In this document: piece after piece, positions 1 through 5,328 of the stretch
How positions within the stretch are numbered: the stretch's first letter is position 1
How the letters are laid out: every line of letters begins with the position of its first letter
Assembly (NCBI GenBank): GCA_038886595.1
Contig: JAWALV010000029.1
Span: 1 to 5,882 of the forward strand
Reading direction: 5' to 3'
DNA: 5,882 nt
From: CAKZRD01 sp038886595
GTDB taxonomy: Archaea > Nanobdellota > Nanobdellia > Pacearchaeales > GW2011-AR1
Program-made: the position numbers and the translations under genes
The notes under the pieces: model-generated
Told to the model about the DNA's origin: nothing
The model's input: only the letters and a program-made list of their open reading frames with translations
Databases searched by the model: none

Positions 1-1
1 A

Positions 2-625
2 ATGAAAAAAGAAATAACAATATTAATTTTTGGATGCTTGGTTCTTTCTCTCAGTTATATATATCCTAATTTAGATAATTTTCTAAATATTTTAAAATAT
101 TTTGGAATTTTTTTATTGGTAATTTCTATAAATATTTTAACAAAAAAAATAGTTGCTAAAAATTTAGACATTGACATAGAAACAAAATTATGGGCTGTTT
201 ATTATTTTGGTTTTAAAGAAAAAGACCATTTTAAAAAACCCTTACCGATGATATGGCTCCCATTAGTTTTAAGCATATTTTCTAATGGAATCCTACAGTG
301 GTTTCCTATTTTAGAATTTGAAGAAAAAGCAAGAATAGAAAGAATAGCAAGAAGGCATGAATTATACAGGTTCACGTACGTTACAGAGTGGCATAGCGGA
401 TTAATTGCTTTTTGGGGTTTTTTATCCAGTATTTTCTTATTTTTCTTAAGCTCACTAATTGGTTTTCAAGAATTAGCTAAGATAAGTCTTTTTTACTCTA
501 TATGGTCTCTTATCCCAGTAAGCAGTCTTGATGGTACAAAAATTCTTTTTGGTAGTAGAAAATTATGGATTTTATCTTTTATAATTTCTTTAGTCGCTCT
601 TTTAATTTTTAGCTTCTCTTTCTAA
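2..625 (+). CDS. Polytopic membrane protein, degenerate site-2 protease (M50) homologue
   Basis: A 207-residue membrane protein with about six hydrophobic segments (roughly residues 5-21, 27-43, 81-101, 132-152, 159-175 and 187-207). Its layout follows archaeal intramembrane site-2 proteases. A transmembrane helix ends where HExxH would lie, and near the C-terminus WSLIPVSSLDGTKI (around 168-181) matches the family's N-L-x-P-x-x-x-L-D-G motif, keeping Asp177. The zinc site is lost: at 44-48 the sequence reads NILTK, so both His and the catalytic Glu are replaced. The usual GPxxN motif reads GFLSS at 139-143. It is therefore probably not a protease and may have a binding or scaffolding role, which is inference. 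The ATG at 2 has only one base before it, so a longer upstream start cannot be excluded. The helicase gene follows after 4 nt, implying co-transcription. The coding region is well supported; the family assignment is moderate. Confidence 0.8.
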   Translation: MKKEITILIFGCLVLSLSYIYPNLDNFLNILKYFGIFLLVISINILTKKIVAKNLDIDIETKLWAVYYFGFKEKDHFKKPLPMIWLPLVLSIFSNGILQWFPILEFEEKARIERIARRHELYRFTYVTEWHSGLIAFWGFLSSIFLFFLSSLIGFQELAKISLFYSIWSLIPVSSLDGTKILFGSRKLWILSFIISLVALLIFSFSF

Positions 626-629
626 AAAA

Positions 630-2186
630 ATGGAAGAAATAAAAATAAAACCAAGAGAATACCAGCAAAAAATATTTGAAACTTGCAAAGAAAATAATTG
701 TCTAGTTATTTTACCGACGGGAACAGGAAAAACCTTAATTGCCTTAATGCTTGGTGTTGAAAGATTTAAAAAATTTCCTACTGAAAAAATTCTTTTTTTA
801 GCTCCTACAAGACCTTTAATAGAGCAACATTTAGAGTATTTTAAAAAAAATCTTCCAGAAAATTTCGCAAATATACAACTATTCACCGGAAAAACTCCTT
901 CCAACAAAAGAAAAGATATATGGCAAACAGCAGAGTTTATTTTTTCTACCCCGCAATGCATAGCAAACGATTTAAAAAATAATTTATATTCTCTAGAAGA
1001 AGTATGTTTGTTAATTGTTGATGAATGTCATCGCTGTTTAAAGAATTATTCATATACTTTTATAGCAAACAGATATAAAGAACAAGCAAAAAATCAAAGA
1101 ATTATTGGATTAACTGCTTCGCCTGGCTCAGAAAAACAAAAAATAATTGAAATTTGCAACAACTTGAATATAGAAAAAGTAGAGATAAGAACAAGAGAAA
1201 GTTCTGACGTTAAACCATATTTACAAGAATTAACTTTTGAAAAAATAAAGGTTGATTTTCCACCAGAGTATGAAGAAATAAGGCAGCTTTTAAAAGAAAT
1301 ATTTAACGATTGTATAGAAGAATTAAGAAATAGAAAAGTTTTTTATTCTATTCCAACAAAAATTGAACTAATTAAATGCCAACAAAGACTTTTCAACCTA
1401 CTGAAACAAGAAAAAAAAGGAAACTACTTAATGGCTCTTTCTTGTTGTTCGCAGGCAATAAAAATCCAACATGCCTTAGAATTATTAGAAACACAGACTT
1501 TTCTTTCTTTTACAAACTATCTAAAAGAACTAAAAAAGCAATCTGATGAAAAAAAATCTCTTGCTGTAAGAAAGCTAGTTAATGACAAAAGATTCATAAA
1601 GGCTTACACTTTAAGTTTTAATATTGATTTTGAACACCCAAAACTAGAAAAACTTATTGAAATAATAAAAAAAACACTTTCTGAGAATCCAAACGCTAAA
1701 ATAATCATATTCTCACAGTTTCGCGACAGCGTCAAAAAAATTTCAGAAAGCCTAAACAAAATTGAAGGAATAAAAGCAAAAATTTTTGTCGGACAAGCAA
1801 AAAAAGGTGAAGGAAAAGAACAAACTGGCCTAAATCAAAAAGAACAAAAAAAGATTATTGAAGAATTCTCACAAGGAGAAATAAATTGCTTGGTTGCTAC
1901 ATCTATAGCTGAAGAGGGCCTAGATATTCCTGAAGTAAACGAAGTAATTTTCTATGAACCTGTTCCCTCAGCAATAAGAAAAATTCAAAGAGCGGGAAGA
2001 ACTGCTCGTCTAATGAAAGGTTCACTAAAAATTTTAATAACAAACAATACTCGAGATGTTTCTTTTCATTACGCTTCTCGTTCGAGAGAAAAAAAAATGT
2101 ATCGAATAATAGAAGAACTCAAAGATAACTTCTCTAAAAAAACAGAAGAAGACATGAAATCAAAACAAGAAAGATTATTTAAATAA
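630..2186 (+). CDS. hef: Hef-type (FANCM-like) superfamily 2 DNA helicase, helicase half only
   Basis: ATP-dependent DNA translocase that remodels stalled forks and branched DNA. The 518 residues follow the helicase half of archaeal Hef throughout. The visible parts are: a PREYQ Q-motif-like start (8-12); Walker A PTGTGKT with Lys34; motif Ia APTRPLIEQH; motif II DECH (131-134); motif III TASPGS (from about 162); an inserted helical middle domain (about 195-345); IIIFSQFRDS; VATSIAEEGLDIPEV; and motif VI QRAGRTAR (453-460). In many Euryarchaeota the same polypeptide continues through a flexible linker into an ERCC4 nuclease. This one stops about 58 residues after motif VI, and a separate nuclease is encoded at 4547. 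The last residues (KQERLFK) recall the start of a PCNA-binding motif but lack its aromatic pair. The ATG lies 4 nt after the upstream stop, with no Shine-Dalgarno motif. The N-terminus aligns well with the family, which supports this start. Confidence 0.95.
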   Translation: MEEIKIKPREYQQKIFETCKENNCLVILPTGTGKTLIALMLGVERFKKFPTEKILFLAPTRPLIEQHLEYFKKNLPENFANIQLFTGKTPSNKRKDIWQTAEFIFSTPQCIANDLKNNLYSLEEVCLLIVDECHRCLKNYSYTFIANRYKEQAKNQRIIGLTASPGSEKQKIIEICNNLNIEKVEIRTRESSDVKPYLQELTFEKIKVDFPPEYEEIRQLLKEIFNDCIEELRNRKVFYSIPTKIELIKCQQRLFNLLKQEKKGNYLMALSCCSQAIKIQHALELLETQTFLSFTNYLKELKKQSDEKKSLAVRKLVNDKRFIKAYTLSFNIDFEHPKLEKLIEIIKKTLSENPNAKIIIFSQFRDSVKKISESLNKIEGIKAKIFVGQAKKGEGKEQTGLNQKEQKKIIEEFSQGEINCLVATSIAEEGLDIPEVNEVIFYEPVPSAIRKIQRAGRTARLMKGSLKILITNNTRDVSFHYASRSREKKMYRIIEELKDNFSKKTEEDMKSKQERLFK

Positions 2187-2194
2187 TATATTGT

Positions 2195-3244
2195 TCATTC
2201 AAAAAAACTATCGAAAACACCATGGGGAAGACTTTCTCTAAAGCCTGCAGAACTTATTTCAATAAAATCAACATTTCCTTTAAAATCTTCTATGTTTTTA
2301 GCACCTAGATAACTCATACCTGAAGCTAAACCTCCTAAAAATTTTTTTATTATGTTTTCTACAGGACCCTTATAATCAACCAAAGTTTTTTCTCCTTCAA
2401 TACTTATAATTTCGCTTTCTTTTTTACCTTCCATTTTAAGTTTTTTTAAAGTTGCTTCAAAACTTGCCATTCCTCTATACTCTTTAAATTTTTTTCCTTC
2501 ATATCCTATTATCCTTCCAGGCGTCTCTAAACAACCAGCAATTATTTTTCCAACCATAACACAATCCGCTCCTGCACCTATAGCTTTAACAACATCCCCG
2601 GGATTTTTTATTCCACCATCTGCGCAAATAGGAATTTCTCCTTTTACTTCTTCAAAAACATCCATAATTGCAGTTATCTGAGGAACTCCTGCCCCGGTCA
2701 TAATTCTAGTAGTGCACATACTTCCAGGACCTATTCCTATTTTCAAAGAATCAACTCCTTTATCTAAAAAAAACTTGGCTGCCTCTCTAGTTGCTATATT
2801 ACCTACCATTACATCAACTGAAAAATTTTCTTTTAACCATAAAAGACATTCGCCTGCTTTAAATGAATGTGCATGTGCAATGTCTAAAACCAATATATCA
2901 ACTCCTGCTTCAACTAAAAATTTAGTTCTCTCTTTATAGTCTTTAACCCCTATAGCTGCAGCGCAAATTAAATTCTCCTTCTTTACTTCTCTAACCTGTT
3001 TAGCTTGTTCTTCAATAGGCATAAATCTATGAATAACCCCTAACCCTCCTATTTTACCAAGGGCTATAGCCATTTCTTTTTCACAAATTGTATCCATATT
3101 TGCTGCTAAAAAAGGGATATTTAAATAAAAATTTTTTGTTACTTTTGTTTTAAAACAAACATCTTTCCTAGAAGAAATAGAACTATATCTAGGATATAAA
3201 AGAACATCATCAAAAGAATAACCTTTTTTTATTATTCTTGTCAT
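2195..3244 (-). CDS. guaB: IMP dehydrogenase/GMP reductase family protein without CBS domains
   Basis: A (beta/alpha)8-barrel purine nucleotide oxidoreductase of 349 residues. Members either oxidise IMP to XMP with NAD+ (GuaB) or reduce GMP to IMP with NADPH (GuaC). Visible parts are the N-terminal SFDDVLLYP; the cofactor-side LDIAHAHS; the catalytic loop GIGPGSMCTTR with nucleophile Cys177; the phosphate-binding CADGGIKNPGDV; and the YRGMAS segment before the mobile flap. The CBS pair normally inserted near residues 75-85 is absent, so length matches GMP reductase. YRGMAS and the C-terminal AGFRESLPHGV look like IMP dehydrogenase. However, the flap lacks the Arg-Tyr dyad and EGEKTLVDYKGPVEN looks like GMP reductase, so reaction direction is uncertain and the symbol is provisional. 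I chose the ATG at 3244 over a TTG at 3262, because the TTG only adds FFYFF-type residues and sits too near the TATA-like box. It is convergent with the helicase, with 8 nt between stops. Confidence 0.9.
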   Translation of the reverse strand: MTRIIKKGYSFDDVLLYPRYSSISSRKDVCFKTKVTKNFYLNIPFLAANMDTICEKEMAIALGKIGGLGVIHRFMPIEEQAKQVREVKKENLICAAAIGVKDYKERTKFLVEAGVDILVLDIAHAHSFKAGECLLWLKENFSVDVMVGNIATREAAKFFLDKGVDSLKIGIGPGSMCTTRIMTGAGVPQITAIMDVFEEVKGEIPICADGGIKNPGDVVKAIGAGADCVMVGKIIAGCLETPGRIIGYEGKKFKEYRGMASFEATLKKLKMEGKKESEIISIEGEKTLVDYKGPVENIIKKFLGGLASGMSYLGAKNIEDFKGNVDFIEISSAGFRESLPHGVFDSFFE

Positions 3245-3265
3245 AAAAAAATAAAAAAACAATAA

Positions 3266-3274
3266 GTTTAAAAA
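3266..3274. promoter_or_regulatory. Candidate shared bidirectional TATA box in the divergent spacer
   Basis: The 51-nt spacer between the two divergent start codons contains the self-complementary hexamer TTTAAA at 3267-3272. Its centre is about 26 nt from the ferredoxin ATG (3296) and about 25 nt from the guaB-like ATG (3244). That is the spacing expected between an archaeal TATA box and the transcription start of a leaderless mRNA. A-rich tracts resembling BRE elements flank it on both sides. In such AT-rich DNA a TTTAAA is common by chance, so the symmetric spacing is the real evidence. Confidence 0.5.
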
Positions 3275-3295
3275 TTTTCTTAGAATAAAAAATAT

Positions 3296-3553
3296 ATGGC
3301 TGAAGTCATTTATAAAAATAAAAAAATAAAAGTTAAAGACAATTCTTCTATAGAAGAGGCTTGCAAAACACTTGGTGTTCCTTTCTCATGTAGTCAGGGA
3401 TATTGTGGGATTTGTAAAATAAAAATTTTAGAAGGAAAAGAAAATCTAAACAAAATTACTGAAAATGAAAAAAACTTCTTTGATGAAAAAGAGGATTACA
3501 GGCTGGCTTGCCAGTGCGTTATAAAAAAAGGAAGTGTAAAAATAGACTTCTAG
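3296..3553 (+). CDS. Plant-type [2Fe-2S] ferredoxin
   Basis: A small soluble electron carrier of 85 residues, full length for a single beta-grasp ferredoxin domain. The cluster ligands are clear: Cys32-x4-Cys37-x2-Cys40 (within SCSQGYCGICKI), then Cys72 about 31 residues later in RLACQC. An extra Cys74 is present. The N-terminal strand pair (EVIYKNKKIKVKD) and the helix before the first ligand fit the fold. There is no signal peptide, so it should be cytoplasmic. It starts the operon, and its stop is 1 nt before the dph2 start, so the two are almost certainly co-transcribed. Dph2 needs its [4Fe-4S] cluster reduced, so this ferredoxin is a candidate donor, which is inference from position. The partner reductase is not in the window. 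Confidence 0.93.
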   Translation: MAEVIYKNKKIKVKDNSSIEEACKTLGVPFSCSQGYCGICKIKILEGKENLNKITENEKNFFDEKEDYRLACQCVIKKGSVKIDF

Positions 3554-3554
3554 A

Positions 3555-4550
3555 ATGAAAGAAAGATTTGATTTTGAAGAAAAAAAACTTCTAGAAAAGA
3601 TAGAAAAGATTAAACCAAAAAAAGTTTTAATACAAATACCAGAAGGAATAAAAAAAGAATTATTCGAATTAATAAAACCTTTAGAAAAAAGAGGTATTGA
3701 AGTTATTATTTCTGGAGAGACTTGCTGGGGTGCTTGTTCGATAGCAGTAAACGAGGCAAAAAATTTAGGGGTTGATCTTCTTATTCATTATGGACACGCA
3801 AAATTTATAGATTCTGATTTCCCCATACTTTACATAGAAATTAAAGATAAGACAAAGTTGGACAAACTAATAAAAAGTTCTTTAAAATACATAAAAGAAT
3901 ATAAAAAAATAGGTTTGTCTTATTCTGTTCAACACAAAGAACAAATAAACAACATCATTAAAATACTAGAAAAAGAGAGGAAAAAAGTTTTATTGTCTAA
4001 AAAAAAAGGATTAGTTGAATATGAAGGACATATAGTAGGTTGCCAATATGAGGGGCTAAAAGAAATAAAAAAAGAAGTTGATTGTTTTTTCATTATGGGA
4101 AATAGGTTTCATGCTTTGGGAGCAGCTTTAGCTATTCCAAATAAACCTGTTTTCTTATTGGATACATATAACAACGAAATAAAAGAAATGGGTGAATTAA
4201 GGGAGAAAATAATAAAACAAAGATTTATTTCAATAGAAAAATTCAGAAAAGCAAAAAAAATAGGAGTGATAATAGAAACAAAACTCGGTCAAAAATTTGG
4301 TTATCCTAATTTTGTAATAGAAAAAATTAAAGAAAAAAAGAAAAAACCTGTTCTAATAACAATGACAGAAATAACTCCTGAAAAAATAATGAACTTTTAT
4401 AGCATTGAAGCTTTTATTGAATTGGCTTGTCCAAGAATAGCAACAGATGATTACTACAAATATCCTAAACCTATTCTAACATACAAAGAGGCTCTTGTAG
4501 GTTTAGATGAAAAAAAATGGGAAGATTTATTTGAAGAAGGTTTCATATGA
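3555..4550 (+). CDS. dph2: 2-(3-amino-3-carboxypropyl)histidine synthase, diphthamide biosynthesis
   Basis: Catalyses the first step of diphthamide synthesis. It transfers the 3-amino-3-carboxypropyl group of S-adenosylmethionine to a histidine of elongation factor 2 through a non-classical [4Fe-4S] radical mechanism. The 331 residues are close to the archaeal family length. The three cluster cysteines come one from each domain: Cys61 in WGACSIA, Cys163 in VGCQYEG and Cys292 in LACPRIATDD. These match Cys59, Cys163 and Cys287 as I recall them for the Pyrococcus horikoshii enzyme. LIHYGHAKF (about 75-83) and FHALGAALA are further family motifs. Cys57, four residues before the first ligand, is an extra cysteine. 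Archaeal Dph2 works as a homodimer, so no Dph1 is expected. The later genes dph5 and dph6 are not here. The start is 1 nt after the ferredoxin stop, and the stop overlaps the nuclease start as ATGA. Confidence 0.95.
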   Translation: MKERFDFEEKKLLEKIEKIKPKKVLIQIPEGIKKELFELIKPLEKRGIEVIISGETCWGACSIAVNEAKNLGVDLLIHYGHAKFIDSDFPILYIEIKDKTKLDKLIKSSLKYIKEYKKIGLSYSVQHKEQINNIIKILEKERKKVLLSKKKGLVEYEGHIVGCQYEGLKEIKKEVDCFFIMGNRFHALGAALAIPNKPVFLLDTYNNEIKEMGELREKIIKQRFISIEKFRKAKKIGVIIETKLGQKFGYPNFVIEKIKEKKKKPVLITMTEITPEKIMNFYSIEAFIELACPRIATDDYYKYPKPILTYKEALVGLDEKKWEDLFEEGFI

Positions 4551-5215
4551 AAGAAATTGAAAACATTTTTTCTAATGAAAAAACAAAAAAAGAAGAAATA
4601 AAAACAAAAGTTGTTGTTGATAACCGAGAGAAAAACTCTCTTGTTCTTTATCATTTAATTGAAAACAAAATAAAAATTGAGTTAAAAAATTTGGAAGTTG
4701 GCGACTACTTAATAAAAGACATTGTAATTGAAAGAAAAACTTTTTCTGATTTTCAATCGAGCATTATTGACAAAAGATTTCAAAATCAACTTGAAAACTT
4801 GAAAAAAATTAAAAGAAAAATTCTTCTTATAGAAGGATTTGACGACTATAAAAATTCAAGAATAAACGAAAATGCTTTGCGTGGAGCCTTATTAAGTGTT
4901 GCATTAACTTACAATGTGCCAATAATCTTTACAAAAAACGAGGAAGACAGCGCAAAATTTTTGATTTTAATAGCAAAAAAAGAAGAAAAAAACAAAACAG
5001 AACCTTCATTAAGAATAAAAAAAGCAACAACTAGTTTAGAAGAACAAAAGCAATTTATTCTTGAAGGATTTCCTGGCATCGGCCCGACAAAAGCAAAAGA
5101 ACTCTTAAAAAATTACAAAAATCTTCTCGCAATTTTTAAGGCAAAAGAAAAAGATTTGGAGAAGATTCTTGACAAAAAAACAATTGAAAAGATGAAGGAG
5201 ATTTTAGAGGGATAG
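4547..5215 (+). CDS. xpf: XPF/ERCC4-family structure-specific endonuclease, short form
   Basis: Cuts branched or flap DNA near single-/double-strand junctions in repair. The 222 residues comprise a charged lead (1-20), an ERCC4 nuclease domain (about 21-140) and a C-terminal helix-hairpin-helix region (about 165-222). The active-site signature is intact: VVVDNREK (22-29), GDY (52-54) and IERKTFSD (61-68), so metal-binding Asp53, Glu62 and Lys64 are present. The first DNA-binding hairpin is clear (GFPGIGPTKAKELL from 174). A second, DKKTIEKMKEIL, is degenerate. There is no helicase domain; this resembles the nuclease half of Hef, and the helicase half is encoded at 630-2186. It could also act like crenarchaeal short XPF, which dimerises and relies on PCNA. 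The ATG overlaps the dph2 stop. A weak purine-rich GAAGAAGG ends 6 nt before the start, the only Shine-Dalgarno-like motif I noted in the operon. Confidence 0.94.
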   Translation: MKEIENIFSNEKTKKEEIKTKVVVDNREKNSLVLYHLIENKIKIELKNLEVGDYLIKDIVIERKTFSDFQSSIIDKRFQNQLENLKKIKRKILLIEGFDDYKNSRINENALRGALLSVALTYNVPIIFTKNEEDSAKFLILIAKKEEKNKTEPSLRIKKATTSLEEQKQFILEGFPGIGPTKAKELLKNYKNLLAIFKAKEKDLEKILDKKTIEKMKEILEG

Positions 5216-5216
5216 T

Positions 5217-5294
5217 TTATTTTACAAAAGCGTCTCTTACTCTTCTAGATTTTAAAAAGTATAAAGCCAGAACTATTATGAATATAGGATTCAA
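5217..5294 (-). CDS. Possible very small membrane peptide (25 residues)
   Basis: I do not recognise this. Read on the minus strand from a TTG at 5294, it gives a hydrophobic stretch (NPIFIIVLALYFL) followed by a basic tail (KSRRVRDAFVK), the pattern of a single membrane helix with a cytoplasmic C-terminus. The open frame continues upstream for 13 more codons, including the hydrophobic LQNLFFTFVL, but has no standard start codon there. It could be a remnant, a short real gene or chance. It is convergent with the nuclease gene, 1 nt from stop to stop. Confidence 0.27.
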   Translation of the reverse strand: MNPIFIIVLALYFLKSRRVRDAFVK

Positions 5295-5303
5295 AACAAA
5301 AGT

Positions 5304-5328
5304 AAAAAAAAGATTTTGAAGAGAAAAA
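5304..5328 (-). terminator. Candidate oligo-T terminator for the minus-strand gene
   Basis: Just downstream of the minus-strand stop codon (5331-5329), the minus strand carries a T5 run (5328-5324) and a T8 run (5311-5304). Archaeal RNA polymerase can terminate at T-runs without a hairpin, so their position fits a 3' end. T-runs are also frequent elsewhere in this AT-rich window, including inside genes, so confidence is low. Confidence 0.33.

Noticed and set aside
602..961. Minus-strand open frame of 119 codons
   Set aside because: It lies opposite the start of the strongly supported Hef helicase and shows no recognisable domain; it is a shadow frame.
2174..2187. Perfect 14-nt palindrome ATTATTTAAATAAT over the helicase stop codon between convergent genes
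   Set aside because: It contains only A and T, has no loop, and would form a very weak stem. Such palindromes arise easily at this base composition, so it is not called as a terminator.
2712..2939. Plus-strand open frame of 75 codons
   Set aside because: It lies opposite the catalytic core of the IMPDH/GMPR-family gene and has no independent support.
3245..3262. TTG start adding six residues to the guaB-like protein
   Set aside because: The added residues (FFYFF-type) are not family-like, and the ATG at 3244 fits both the family N-terminus and the TATA spacing.
4454..4654. Minus-strand open frame of 66 codons rich in Phe and Asn
   Set aside because: It is antisense to the dph2-xpf junction; its composition is what Lys/Glu-rich AT codons give on the other strand.
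5216..5223. TTTATTTT after the nuclease stop as a terminator for the plus-strand operon
   Set aside because: The run is short and interrupted and no stronger than many tracts inside genes here.
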